The notes: generated by a model not told the origin, from the sequence alone. DNA of 64,000 nucleotides from RBG-16-66-20 sp035499575 (GCA_035499575.1 DATJYN010000115.1:1-64000); one strand, 5' to 3'. Positions 1 to 8,284 are shown, counted from the stretch's first letter. Numbers and translations are program-made.

Positions 1-108
1 GCCGGCAAGGGCGCGACCATCACCGTCGAGGCGACCGGGGAGGACGCCGACGCCGCGCTCGCCGCCGTGCAGAAGCTCATCGCGGACAAGTTCGACGAGG
101 GGGAATAA
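1..108 (+). CDS. ptsH: HPr phosphocarrier protein, C-terminal fragment
   Basis: The frame is open from the first base and ends in TAA at 106-108, giving the last 35 residues of a protein whose end (a helix with AALAAVQKLIADKF and an acidic tail) fits the final helix of HPr. The phosphorylated His and regulatory Ser lie upstream of the window. HPr carries phosphate from Enzyme I to EIIA proteins. The call rests mainly on ptsI, which starts at the next base. I cannot tell HPr from an NPr paralogue on this fragment. Confidence 0.8.
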   Translation, partial: AGKGATITVEATGEDADAALAAVQKLIADKFDEGE

Positions 109-1833
109 GTGAACTTCGTGCTGCATGGCACCGCCGTGTCAGCCGGAGTCACGATCGGCCACGCGCACCTCGTCTCCAGCGCGCGGCTGGAGGCGGCGCA
201 CTACGAGATTCCCGAGAGCGCGGTGCAGGCGGAGATCTTCCGCTTCGACGCCGCCATCGCGCGCGCCAAGCAGGAGCTCGCGCTGCTCGAGAAGCAGATC
301 CCGGCCGACGCGCCGGCCGAGTTCGGCGCGTTCCTCAACCTGCACCGGCTGATGCTGGAGGACTCGTCGCTGTCGCACGCGCCGCGCGAGATCATCCGCG
401 GCCGCCGCTGCAACGCCGAGTGGGCGCTGGTGCAGCAGATGGAGATCCTCGGCGAGCAGTTCGACCAGGTCGAGGACGCCTACCTGCGCGAGCGCCGCGC
501 CGACATGCAGCAGGTCGTCGAGCGCGTGCTGAAGGCGCTGATCGGCGACAAGGCCGCGCCTGCGCCGCGCCGCGCCGAGGAGCACCAGCTGATCGTGGTC
601 GCGCACGACCTGTCGCCCGCGGACATGCTGCTGTTCAAGGGGCACGAGTACGGCGGCTTCGTCACCGACCTGGGCGGCGTCACCTCGCACACCGCGATCC
701 TCGCGCGCAGCCTCAACATCCCGGCCCTGGTCGGCCTGCACCACGCGCGCCACATGATCCGCGAGGGCGAGATGCTGATCGTGGACGGCATCCAGGGCGT
801 GCTGGTCGTCAACCCCGACCCGATCGTGCTCGCCGAGTACCGGCTGCGCCAGTCGCAGCACGAGATCGAGCGCGCGAAGCTGAAGCGCCTGCGCACCACG
901 CACGCGGCGACGCTCGACGGCGCCGAGGTCGACCTGTACGCGAACATCGAGCTGCCGCAGGACCTCGAGCAGGTGCACGAGGCGGGCGCCGAGGGCATCG
1001 GCCTGTTCCGCACCGAGTTCCTGTTCATGAACCGCCGCGACCTGCCGGGCGAGGACGAGCAGTTCGAGGCCTACCGCGAGGTCGCGCGCCGCATGCGCGG
1101 CAAGCCCGTCGTGATCCGGACGCTCGACGTCGGCGCCGACAAGGCGCTGACCGGCCACGCGGTGACGATGCCGAACCCCGCGCTCGGCCTGCGCGCGATC
1201 CGCTACTGCCTCGCCGAGCCGCACATGTTCCTCGCGCAGCTGCGCGCGATCCTGCGCGCCTCGCATCACGGCAAGGTCAGGATCCTGCTGCCGATGGTCG
1301 CGCACGCGCACGAGATCGACCAGGCGCTCGGGCTCGTTCGCCAGGCGAGGGCGCAGCTCGACGACAAGGGCGCGCCCTACGACCCGAAGGTCGAGGTCGG
1401 CGGCATGATCGAGATTCCGGCCGCCGCGCTCGCGCTGCCGATGTTCATCCAGCGGCTCGACTTCCTGTCGATCGGCACCAACGACCTGATCCAGTACACG
1501 CTCGCGATCGATCGCACCGACGACGCGGTCGCGCACCTTTACGACCCGCTGCACCCGGCGGTGCTGCAGCTCGTCGCGCACGTGATCCGCGAGGCGCGCC
1601 GGGCCGGCACGCCGGTCGCGGTCTGCGGCGAGATGGCGGGCGACCTCGAGCTCACGCGCCTGCTGCTCGGCTTCGGGCTGCGCAACTTCTCGATGCACCC
1701 GGCGCAACTGCCCGCGATCAAGGAGCGCGTGCTGCGCACGAGCCTCGGCAAGGCGCGCAGCTACGCGCAGAAGGTGCTGCGCGCGGGCGACGCGGCGAAG
1801 ACGCGCGAGCTGCTGGCGAAGCTCAACGCCTGA
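109..1833 (+). CDS. ptsI: Phosphoenolpyruvate-protein phosphotransferase (Enzyme I)
   Basis: A 574-residue cytoplasmic enzyme that autophosphorylates from PEP and passes the phosphate to HPr, the normal length for the family. The swivelling phospho-His domain shows GGVTSHTAILARS with the active His at about residue 194. The C-terminal PEP-binding barrel shows GLFRTEFLFM, IGTNDLIQYTLAIDR and the catalytic-Cys motif PVAVCGEMAGD. It starts with GTG directly after the HPr stop codon, so the two are surely co-transcribed. No sugar EIIBC is visible, which fits the mainly regulatory PTS of many betaproteobacteria (family knowledge, not shown here). Confidence 0.97.
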   Translation: MNFVLHGTAVSAGVTIGHAHLVSSARLEAAHYEIPESAVQAEIFRFDAAIARAKQELALLEKQIPADAPAEFGAFLNLHRLMLEDSSLSHAPREIIRGRRCNAEWALVQQMEILGEQFDQVEDAYLRERRADMQQVVERVLKALIGDKAAPAPRRAEEHQLIVVAHDLSPADMLLFKGHEYGGFVTDLGGVTSHTAILARSLNIPALVGLHHARHMIREGEMLIVDGIQGVLVVNPDPIVLAEYRLRQSQHEIERAKLKRLRTTHAATLDGAEVDLYANIELPQDLEQVHEAGAEGIGLFRTEFLFMNRRDLPGEDEQFEAYREVARRMRGKPVVIRTLDVGADKALTGHAVTMPNPALGLRAIRYCLAEPHMFLAQLRAILRASHHGKVRILLPMVAHAHEIDQALGLVRQARAQLDDKGAPYDPKVEVGGMIEIPAAALALPMFIQRLDFLSIGTNDLIQYTLAIDRTDDAVAHLYDPLHPAVLQLVAHVIREARRAGTPVAVCGEMAGDLELTRLLLGFGLRNFSMHPAQLPAIKERVLRTSLGKARSYAQKVLRAGDAAKTRELLAKLNA

Positions 1834-1844
1834 GGAAGGAAGCC

Positions 1845-3041
1845 ATGCCCGGACCGCTCGACGGCGTGCGCGTGCTCGATCTCACCACGGTGGTGATGGG
1901 CCCCTACGCCACGCAGATCCTCGCCGACCTCGGCGCCGACGTCGTCAAGGTCGAGCCGCCCGAGGGCGACATCATGCGCTACGCCTGGCCGTTCCGCTCC
2001 AAGGGCATGGGGCACATCTTCCTCAACGCCAACCGCAACAAGCGCGGCATCGTGCTCGACCTCAAGAAGCCCGAGGCGCGCGACGCCTGCCTCGCGCTCG
2101 CGGCGAAGGCCGACGTGCTGGTCTACAACATCCGCCCGCGGGCGATGGCGCGCCTGAAGCTCGGCTACGAAGACGTGCGCGCGGTCAATCCGCGCATCGT
2201 CTACGTGGGCTGCTTTGGCTACAGCCAGCGCGGCCCCTACGCGGCCAAGGCGGCCTACGACGACCTGATCCAGGGCGCCGCCGGCCTGCCGTGGCTCGCG
2301 CGCGAGGCGGGCTCGGACGCGCCGCGGTACACGCCGGTGATCATCGCCGACCGCTCCGTCGGCCTGCACACCGCCAACGCGGTGAGCGCGGCGCTCTACG
2401 CGCGGGAGAAGACCGGCAGGGGCCAGCGCGTCGACGTGCCGATGTTCGAGAGCCTGCTGCAGTCGGTGCTCGGCGAGCACCTGGGCGGGTATACCTACGT
2501 GCCGCAGGTCGGCGAAGGCGGCTACCGCCGCATGCTCACGCCCTACCGGCGGCCCTACGCGACGAAGGACGGCTACGTCTGCGTGCTGATCTACAACGAC
2601 AAGCACTGGAAGACGTTCTTCGAGATGATCGGCCGCGCCGACATGGCGCTCGACTCGCGGTTCGCCTCGGCCGAGGGGCGCAGCCAGAACTACGACGCCG
2701 TGTACGGCCTGGTCGCCGACGAAATGCTGAAGCAGACCACGGCGCACTGGCTCGAGGCCTTCGAGCGGGCCGACATCCCGGTCCAGCGCATGAACAGCCT
2801 GGAGGACATCCTGCGCGACCCGCACCTCGGGGCGATCGGCTACTTCACGCCGGTCGAGCACCCGAGCGAGGGAACGCTGCTGTCCATGAAGGTTCCGTCG
2901 GAATGGTCCGAGACCGAGCCCGGCTACCGGCGCCACGCCCCGCGCCTGGGCGAGCACACGCGCGAGGTGCTGCGCGAGGCGGGCTACGACGACGCGGCGA
3001 TCGAGCGCCTGCTCGCCGGGGGCGCGGCGCGCGCGGCTTGA
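1845..3041 (+). CDS. CaiB/BaiF-family CoA-transferase
   Basis: A 398-residue class III CoA-transferase, which moves CoA between acyl-CoA thioesters and free acids through an aspartyl-CoA intermediate. The N-terminus DGVRVLDLTTVVMGPYATQI followed by LGADVVKVEPPEGD is the family signature, and Asp139 in YDDLIQ is the likely nucleophile. The ATG at 1845 has AGGAAGGA just upstream. The open frame extends about 1.4 kb further upstream, but that part is antisense-like GC-rich sequence overlapping ptsI. The gene sits 11 bases after ptsI in the same direction, an unusual partner, so the substrate cannot be inferred from context. Confidence 0.9.
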   Translation: MPGPLDGVRVLDLTTVVMGPYATQILADLGADVVKVEPPEGDIMRYAWPFRSKGMGHIFLNANRNKRGIVLDLKKPEARDACLALAAKADVLVYNIRPRAMARLKLGYEDVRAVNPRIVYVGCFGYSQRGPYAAKAAYDDLIQGAAGLPWLAREAGSDAPRYTPVIIADRSVGLHTANAVSAALYAREKTGRGQRVDVPMFESLLQSVLGEHLGGYTYVPQVGEGGYRRMLTPYRRPYATKDGYVCVLIYNDKHWKTFFEMIGRADMALDSRFASAEGRSQNYDAVYGLVADEMLKQTTAHWLEAFERADIPVQRMNSLEDILRDPHLGAIGYFTPVEHPSEGTLLSMKVPSEWSETEPGYRRHAPRLGEHTREVLREAGYDDAAIERLLAGGAARAA

Positions 3042-3053
3042 CGCGCCGCTTCC

Positions 3054-3082
3054 TTGACACGGGAACGCCCGGCGGTTAACGT
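3054..3082 (+). promoter_or_regulatory. Probable sigma-70 promoter of metXW
   Basis: TTGACA at 3054-3059 is a perfect -35 box. TAACGT at 3077-3082, 17 bases downstream, is a weak -10 box. Transcription from it would begin about 3089 and include the whole riboswitch. It lies right after the CoA-transferase stop codon. Confidence 0.6.
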
Positions 3083-3096
3083 TCGCGCGGCTTCAA

Positions 3097-3152
3097 AGCG
3101 CCGATTTGACGTTCAGCTTGCGGGCGCTCAACAAATGCCGCTAAAGAGACCG
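3097..3152 (+). ncRNA. SAM-II (SAM-alpha) riboswitch aptamer
   Basis: Helix P1 forms from AGCGCC (3097-3102) and GGCGCT (3123-3128). The conserved blocks GATTTGA (3103-3109), AACAAATG (3130-3137) and GCTAAAG (3140-3146) are in the expected order and spacing for the SAM-II pseudoknot. TTTG (3105-3108) can pair with CAAA (3132-3135), as the pseudoknot requires. SAM-II elements are known upstream of metX/metA in proteobacteria, and metX follows here. Ligand and class rest on motif recognition; a covariance-model search would settle it. The aptamer ends about 50 bases before the metX ribosome-binding site, so direct sequestration of that site is unlikely. Confidence 0.88.
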
Positions 3153-3160
3153 GCCCCTGG

Positions 3161-3194
3161 AGCCCGTTCTCGCGAAAGCTGAACGGGCTTTTTC
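3161..3194 (+). terminator. Intrinsic terminator of the SAM-II leader
   Basis: AGCCCGTT (3161-3168) pairs exactly with AACGGGCT (3182-3189), followed by a run of T at 3189-3193. It lies between the aptamer and metX and so can act as a regulated attenuator. CGTTCAGCTT at 3110-3119, inside the aptamer, is the exact complement of AAGCTGAACG at 3176-3185 and could act as an antiterminator strand. Confidence 0.88.
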
Positions 3195-3209
3195 GTTATC
3201 GAGGGGCGC

Positions 3210-4331
3210 ATGGCCGGCTCGGTGGGCATCGTCAGCGCGCAGCGCGCGGCGTTCGAGGAACCGTTCCGGTTCCGCAGCGGCGCCCGGATCCCGCGCTTCG
3301 AGATCATGTACGAGACCTACGGCACGCTGAACGCGGCGCGCTCCAATGCCGTGCTCGTCTGCCACGCGCTGAACGCCTCGCACCACGTCGCCGGCACCTA
3401 CGCGGACGACCCCGAGAACCTGGGCTGGTGGGACAACCTGGTCGGCCCCGGCAAGCCGCTCGACACCGACCGCTTCTTCGTCATCGGCAACAACTACATC
3501 GGCTCCTGCTTCGGCTCGACCGGCCCGACCTCGGCCAATCCGGCCACCGGCAAGCCCTGGGGCGCCGACTTCCCGGTGGTCACGGTGGAAGACTGGGTTG
3601 CCGCGCAGGCGCGGCTCGCCGACCGCCTGGGCATCGAGCGCTTCGCCGCTGTGATGGGCGGCAGCCTGGGCGCGATGCAGGCGCTGCAGTGGTCGCTCTC
3701 CTGCCCGCAGCGCGTACGCAATTCGATCGTCATTGCCGCCACGCCGCGGCTATCGGCACAGAACATCGCATTCAACGAAGTCGCGCGCCAGGCGATCATG
3801 ACCGACCCGGATTTCCACGGCGGCCACTACTACGACCATGGGGTAGTCCCGACGCGCGGGCTGCGCATCGCGCGCATGATCGGCCACATCACCTACCTGT
3901 CGGACGACGCGATGATGGAGAAGTTCGGCCGCCAGCTGCGCCGCTCCGCGCTCGGCTTCGACTTCGGCGCCGATTTCGAAGTCGAGTCCTACTTGCGCCA
4001 CCAGGGCGACAAGTTCTCGACCTATTTCGACGCCAATACCTACCTGCGCATCACCAAGGCGCTCGACTACTACGACCCGGCGGCCGGCTACGGCGGCGAC
4101 CTGTCGGCGGCCTTCGCGCGCGCGCAGGCGGATTTCCTGGTGGTGTCATTCACCTCCGACTGGCGCTTTTCCTCGGCGCGCTCGCGCGAGATCGTGCGCG
4201 CGCTGCTGGACAACAAGCGCGTCGTTTCCTACCTCGAGATCGACGCGCCGCAGGGCCACGACGCATTCCTGCTCGACGACCCTCGCTACTTCGGCGCGTT
4301 GCGCGCCTACTTCGGCAACATCGCGCTATGA
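3210..4331 (+). CDS. metX: Homoserine O-acyltransferase (MetX)
   Basis: A 373-residue alpha/beta-hydrolase-fold enzyme that acylates homoserine, the first committed step of methionine synthesis. The nucleophile motif GGSLGAMQ puts the active Ser at about residue 152; Asp and His follow near the C-terminus (FTSDWRFS, QGHDAFLLDD). MetX enzymes paired with MetW in proteobacteria often use succinyl-CoA rather than acetyl-CoA, so the acyl donor is left open. The ATG has GAGGGG at 3201-3206. It is controlled by the SAM-II leader and overlaps metW by an ATGA. Confidence 0.95.
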   Translation: MAGSVGIVSAQRAAFEEPFRFRSGARIPRFEIMYETYGTLNAARSNAVLVCHALNASHHVAGTYADDPENLGWWDNLVGPGKPLDTDRFFVIGNNYIGSCFGSTGPTSANPATGKPWGADFPVVTVEDWVAAQARLADRLGIERFAAVMGGSLGAMQALQWSLSCPQRVRNSIVIAATPRLSAQNIAFNEVARQAIMTDPDFHGGHYYDHGVVPTRGLRIARMIGHITYLSDDAMMEKFGRQLRRSALGFDFGADFEVESYLRHQGDKFSTYFDANTYLRITKALDYYDPAAGYGGDLSAAFARAQADFLVVSFTSDWRFSSARSREIVRALLDNKRVVSYLEIDAPQGHDAFLLDDPRYFGALRAYFGNIAL

Positions 4332-4903
4332 CGGAAGCCGAAACCATCGCCGGCTGGGTGTCCCCGGGGGCGCGCGTGCTGGACCTGGGCTGCGGCGACG
4401 GCAAGCTGCTGCGCCGCTTGTGGGAAACGCGCCAGGCGCCGGGCTACGGCGTCGAGATCGACGACGCCAAGGTACTGGAATGCATCCGCAACGACGTCAA
4501 TGTGCTGCAGATGGATCTGGAGGATGGCCTCGCCGCCTTCGCCGACCGCTCCTTCGACACCGTGATCCTGTCCGAGACGCTGCAGGCGATCCACCGCCAG
4601 GAACCGCTGCTGGTCGAAATGCTGCGCGTCGGGCGCGAAGCCATCGTTTCCTTCCCGAATTTCGGCTACTGGCGCGCGCGCATCCAGATCGCACTGGCGG
4701 GCCACATGCCGGTGTCGAAGGAACTACCCTACCAGTGGTACGACACGCCGAACGTTCATCACTGCACGCTGGTCGATTTCGAAGCGCTGTGCGGCAAGCT
4801 CGGCTGCAAGGTCCTGGAGCGCGTCGTGCTGACGGGCGGCGAACCGGTATCCACGCTGCCCAACCTCCTCGGCAGCCTTGCCATCTACCGCGTAAGCGCC
4901 TAG
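4328..4903 (+). CDS. metW: Methionine biosynthesis protein MetW
   Basis: A 191-residue Rossmann methyltransferase-fold protein with the SAM-binding glycine loop VLDLGCGDGKLL near residue 20 and FPNFGYWRAR typical of MetW. It is the usual partner of MetX and is thought to be needed for its function. Its ATG overlaps the metX stop (ATGA), implying translational coupling, and both should be repressed together when SAM is high. Confidence 0.93.
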   Translation: MTEAETIAGWVSPGARVLDLGCGDGKLLRRLWETRQAPGYGVEIDDAKVLECIRNDVNVLQMDLEDGLAAFADRSFDTVILSETLQAIHRQEPLLVEMLRVGREAIVSFPNFGYWRARIQIALAGHMPVSKELPYQWYDTPNVHHCTLVDFEALCGKLGCKVLERVVLTGGEPVSTLPNLLGSLAIYRVSA

Positions 4904-4920
4904 CGCCCGCATCGGCCCCT

Positions 4921-5352
4921 ATGCGGCTTTGGTCCCTGCACCCGAAATACCTCGACGCCAAAGGACTGGTCGCGCTCTGGCGCGAAGGCCTGCTCGCCCA
5001 GGCCGTGCTGCTCGGCCGCACCCGCGGCTACAAGCATCATCCGCAGCTCGCGCGCTTTCTCCGGACGCACTCTCCTAGCAAGCACATTGCCGCCTACCTC
5101 CGCTGCGTCCACAGCGAAGCCGGGCGCCGCGGCTATCGCTTCGACGCCGGGAAGATCGGCCGCGGCGGCACCGTCGAGCCGCTCACGGTCGCGCGCGGGC
5201 AGCTCGACTACGAATGGACGCATCTCTCGGCGAAGCTGAAGACGCGCGCGCCCTCGTGGTTCTCGCGATTCGCGGCCGTCAAGCGGCCCAGGCCCCATCC
5301 GTTGTTCCGCATCGTCGCGGGCGGCGTCGCCGAGTGGGAAGTCATGCGCTGA
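4921..5352 (+). CDS. Pyrimidine-dimer DNA glycosylase-like protein
   Basis: A 143-residue protein opening with MRLWSLHPKYLDAKGLVALW, the hallmark of the T4 endonuclease V-related family (Pyr_excise). The phage enzyme removes UV-made cyclobutane dimers using an N-terminal amine and a Glu; a WRE motif follows at about residues 20-22. The basic stretch RTRGYKHHPQL suits DNA binding. Repair activity in the chromosomal homologues is inferred from the family. It begins 17 bases after metW and overlaps the next gene by one base (TGATG). Confidence 0.75.
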   Translation: MRLWSLHPKYLDAKGLVALWREGLLAQAVLLGRTRGYKHHPQLARFLRTHSPSKHIAAYLRCVHSEAGRRGYRFDAGKIGRGGTVEPLTVARGQLDYEWTHLSAKLKTRAPSWFSRFAAVKRPRPHPLFRIVAGGVAEWEVMR

Positions 5353-5741
5353 TGGCTATCCGCGTCCTCAGGCTCGGCACCGAAAGAATCCGCGGCGAGG
5401 GCCTGCGCATCGGCACCGTGCGGCGGCCGCCGCGCGGCGTGCCGAAGGAGAAGTTCGCGTCCGGCAACTGGTACGACGTGTGGCTGCCGGAACTCGCGCC
5501 AAGCGAGGCGACGGTGAAGCTGGGCCAGAAAGCGGAGGGCGACGCTGAATGGAAGGCGTTCGCGAAACGCTATGCGAAGGAAATGGAGGCCGCAACGGCA
5601 AGCCGCGCGCTCGAGCTGCTCGCCGCGCTCTCGCACGATGCCGATTTTTCGGTCGGCTGCTACTGCGAGGACGAAGCACGCTGCCACCGTTCGGTCCTGC
5701 GGCGGCTGCTCAAGGAACGCGGCGCGAAGCTCGTGCTCTAG
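5352..5741 (+). CDS. DUF488 family protein
   Basis: A 129-residue protein with the DUF488 features GNWYDVWLPELAPS and a C-terminal VGCYCEDEARCHRSVLRRLL, where the spaced Cys and the CHR look like a conserved functional site. The biochemical role of the family is not established. The start ATG shares a base with the preceding stop, pairing it with the glycosylase-like gene. Its 3' end overlaps the convergent permease gene by 4 bases. Confidence 0.85.
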   Translation: MAIRVLRLGTERIRGEGLRIGTVRRPPRGVPKEKFASGNWYDVWLPELAPSEATVKLGQKAEGDAEWKAFAKRYAKEMEAATASRALELLAALSHDADFSVGCYCEDEARCHRSVLRRLLKERGAKLVL

Positions 5742-7051
5742 CCGTTTTCCTTGCCTGCCGAACCGATTGACAGGTCGGCCAGCCCGGAGCGGATCATGAA
5801 CCAGAAAAGCGCAACGCCCGGCAGTGCGATGAGCGCGGTCAAAAGGTAGAAGTTCACATAGCCCATCGCCGCGATCAACGCGCCGGCGGACGTCCCGGTA
5901 ATGAAGCGGCCCGCAATGCTCGCAAGCGCGGAAAGCAATGCGTATTGCGTCGCGGTGAAGCGCAGGTTGCAAAGCGCGGACAGGTAGGCAACGACAGTGA
6001 CCCCGCCCATGCCGCTGGAGAAATTCTCGAAGCCGACGGCTGCCGCCATGCCGGCAGTAGAGTGCCCGGCGACCGCCAGGCCGGCGAAACTGAAGTTCGA
6101 TACAGCCATCAGGATCAGGCTGACCAAAACCGAGCGCTTCATGCCAAGGCGCTCGTACAGAATGCCACCGGCAAAAATGCCGGCGAGCAACGCCACAAAG
6201 CCCACGCCGACATCGTAAAACGCGACCTCGTCGTTGGAGAAGCCCAGGTCTGCGAACAGCAGCCGCAGCGTCAGGTTGGCGAGCGTGTCGCCGACCTTGT
6301 GTATGAGGACGAAGAGCAGAACGACGAGCGCGCCGTCGCGCCGCAGGAACTCGACGAGCGGGCTGAAATAAGCAATGGCCGTCTCGACGGTGCCCTGCGT
6401 TTTCAGCGGGTCGCGGTGCCGCTTCGGCTCGCCCAGCAGCATGCCGACGAGCATGGCGGGCAGCGCAAACGCAGCGCAGGCAAAGTAGGCCGCAGCCCAG
6501 CCGAACCGCGCGGCGAGAACCAGCGCAAGCGCGCCCGATGCCGCTGCGCCGAGGCGCCAACCGTACTGCGACATGCCCGAGCCGATGCCGAGCTGATGGG
6601 GCTCGAGCAATTCAATGCGGTAAGCGTCGATGACGATGTCGAACGTTGCGCCGGCGACGCCCAGCGCGATCGCAGCGATGACCACGGCATGCAGCGATTC
6701 GCCAGGGTCGGCGAGCCCGAGAAAGGCGACCGCGGCCATGACCACGACGCCGACCGCCCACAGCCAGCTACGTCGCTGGCCGAAGCGTCCGACGATCGGC
6801 AGCCGCACATTGTCGACGATCGGCGCCCATAGAAACTTGAAGTTGTAGGCGAGGAACGTCAGCGCGAAGGCGGTTACCGCGGTTTTTGTGATCCCCTGCT
6901 GCGCGAGGCGCGTAGTCAGGGTCGCGCCGATCATGGAAAACGCGAAGCCGGAAGAGATGCCCAGCAGCAATGCCGCGAGCGGCGCCGACTCGAAATACGG
7001 ACGAATGGCCTGGGGAAGCCTGGAACGCCAGTCCTCGGAGACGGTGGTCAT
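5738..7051 (-). CDS. ampG: AmpG-like MFS muropeptide permease
   Basis: A 437-residue inner-membrane protein with about 12 hydrophobic segments. The N-terminal GISSGFAFSMIGATLTTRL and FKFLWAPIVDNVRLP with a following GQRRSW loop match the AmpG/PAT branch of the major facilitator superfamily. AmpG imports anhydro-muropeptides for cell-wall recycling and in some species feeds beta-lactamase induction. It is shorter than E. coli AmpG (491 residues). No ampR, ampD or beta-lactamase gene is nearby, so the substrate remains an inference. Confidence 0.72.
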   Translation of the reverse strand: MTTVSEDWRSRLPQAIRPYFESAPLAALLLGISSGFAFSMIGATLTTRLAQQGITKTAVTAFALTFLAYNFKFLWAPIVDNVRLPIVGRFGQRRSWLWAVGVVVMAAVAFLGLADPGESLHAVVIAAIALGVAGATFDIVIDAYRIELLEPHQLGIGSGMSQYGWRLGAAASGALALVLAARFGWAAAYFACAAFALPAMLVGMLLGEPKRHRDPLKTQGTVETAIAYFSPLVEFLRRDGALVVLLFVLIHKVGDTLANLTLRLLFADLGFSNDEVAFYDVGVGFVALLAGIFAGGILYERLGMKRSVLVSLILMAVSNFSFAGLAVAGHSTAGMAAAVGFENFSSGMGGVTVVAYLSALCNLRFTATQYALLSALASIAGRFITGTSAGALIAAMGYVNFYLLTALIALPGVALFWFMIRSGLADLSIGSAGKENG

Positions 7052-7243
7052 GGTCGATTATCAGCGGTGAAGGTCGCTGAAGTTCTCGACCAGCGGCGCC
7101 CACCGCATGGGCGAGGCATTCTACCTGCGCCCCTCGCACCCGTTGCGGCACCGCAATAATCAGGGTACCTTTACACGTTCAAACCCGCCCGCGACTAGCT
7201 GCGGCGGCATCCGTCCCTGTTCAATCAAACCGGCCCAAACACC

Positions 7244-7561
7244 ATGACTACCGAATCTGCTGCCAGCGTTGCCAAAGACAAGCTCGTATCCGACCTGAAG
7301 GTCCTGATCGCGGACAGCGAAGAACTGCTGCGCGCGAGCGCCGGACAGGCGGGCGAAAAAATCGCCGTCGCGCGAGAGCGCATCCAGGCCTCGCTTGCCA
7401 CCGCCAAGGTCAAGATGGCGGACGCCGAGCGCGCCATGCTCGAAAAGACCAAGGTCGCTGCCAAAGCGACCGACGACTACGTGCATGACCATCCCTGGAG
7501 GGCGGTCGGCATCGCCGCCGGCGTCGGCCTCGTGCTCGGCCTGCTGATCGGCCGACGCTAG
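7244..7561 (+). CDS. DUF883 (ElaB/YqjD-type) membrane-anchored protein
   Basis: A 105-residue protein with a long amphipathic, coiled-coil-like helix (residues 5-75) and a C-terminal membrane anchor WRAVGIAAGVGLVLGLLIGRR-type segment at 85-105. E. coli YqjD and ElaB, of the same family, are tail-anchored and bind ribosomes in stationary phase. It heads a rightward set of four small membrane-linked genes. No good ribosome-binding site precedes the ATG. The 192-base gap upstream (7052-7243) carries no clear ORF or hairpin; I only see weak promoter-like matches. Confidence 0.88.
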   Translation: MTTESAASVAKDKLVSDLKVLIADSEELLRASAGQAGEKIAVARERIQASLATAKVKMADAERAMLEKTKVAAKATDDYVHDHPWRAVGIAAGVGLVLGLLIGRR

Positions 7562-7595
7562 CGCCGCGCCCGTCCTGGGCGCCGCATCGAATCCC

Positions 7596-7952
7596 ATGCT
7601 TGGCTCGGTAAGGGAGTTGGCGCGCACTCTGCTCTCTTTTGCCGAGACGCGGGCGCGCCTCGCCGCCACCGAACTCGAAGAGCAGGCGGTACGGCTCGCC
7701 GAGATCATTGTCTGGGTCGCCGTAGCGCTGTTCCTTCTCGGCGTTGCAGTGCTGTTCCTGGCGGTGGTGATCGTCCTGCTGTTCTGGGACTCCAACCGGC
7801 TGCTGGCCGCCGGCCTGGTCGCCGCGCTGTTCCTTGGCAGCGGCGGCACGGCAGCCCTGATCGCTCGCTCGCGCATGCGCGAGCGCCCCAAATTCCTCGC
7901 CGCCACCCTCGCCGAGCTGGAGCTCGACCGGGAGCGGATCATCCGCAAATGA
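7596..7952 (+). CDS. YqjE-like phage holin superfamily membrane protein
   Basis: A 118-residue protein with two adjoining transmembrane helices (about residues 35-62 and 67-90) framed by charged helices, the pattern of the YqjE / holin-superfamily III family. The opening MLGSVRELARTLLSFAETRARLAATELEEQ matches YqjE. Its role is unknown; despite the holin name there is no phage context. The gene overlaps the next by ATGA. Confidence 0.85.
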   Translation: MLGSVRELARTLLSFAETRARLAATELEEQAVRLAEIIVWVAVALFLLGVAVLFLAVVIVLLFWDSNRLLAAGLVAALFLGSGGTAALIARSRMRERPKFLAATLAELELDRERIIRK

Positions 7953-8284
7953 CGCGTTCGCGCCTGCTGGCGATCGCCGAGCGCCGCGCGCTGCTGAAAG
8001 CGCGCGCGCAGGCCGAGCGCGAAACGCTTGCCGCGCTGGTGGCGCGCACTGACGGCGCCGGCCGACTGGTGGGCAACGTACTCACCGCGGGTCGCCGCGT
8101 ATACGAGGAAATGCGCCGCCAGCCGCTGCTCGTGGTCGCCGGCGCGGCCTTGCTGGTGGCGCTGCGGCCGCGCCGCGCCTTCAAGTGGATCCTGAAAGGC
8201 TGGTCGCTGTGGCGCATGTACCGCGGTGCGCAACGCTGGTGGCAGCGCGTGGCTGCTGCTTCGGACGTCCCCGCGGCCCGCTGA
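7949..8284 (+). CDS. YqjK-like small protein
   Basis: A 111-residue, Arg- and Ala-rich protein with an N-terminal basic helix (ERRALLKARAQAERETLAALV) and a short hydrophobic segment around residues 55-70 (LLVVAGAALLVALRPRR). This is the third position of the yqjD-yqjE-yqjK order known in E. coli, and size and position support a YqjK-like assignment more than sequence alone. Start and stop overlap both neighbours (ATGA upstream, TGATG downstream). Confidence 0.65.
   Translation: MTRSRLLAIAERRALLKARAQAERETLAALVARTDGAGRLVGNVLTAGRRVYEEMRRQPLLVVAGAALLVALRPRRAFKWILKGWSLWRMYRGAQRWWQRVAAASDVPAAR

Noticed and set aside
139..1707. 522-codon open frame on the minus strand opposite ptsI
   Set aside because: Its translation is Arg/Ala/Val/His-rich low-complexity sequence typical of antisense frames in GC-rich DNA, and ptsI on the plus strand is unmistakable.
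420..1844. Long in-frame extension upstream of the CoA-transferase
   Set aside because: It overlaps ptsI in another frame, is Arg/Ala-rich without family likeness, and a good ribosome-binding site precedes ATG 1845.
5945..6832. 295-codon plus-strand frame opposite ampG
   Set aside because: Arg/Asp/Gln-rich antisense sequence without recognisable motif; the permease on the other strand has clear membrane helices.
7596..7952. Holin-family gene as evidence of prophage
   Set aside because: It belongs to the housekeeping YqjE type, lies in a yqjD-yqjE-yqjK-like cluster, and no phage genes or attachment sites are nearby.
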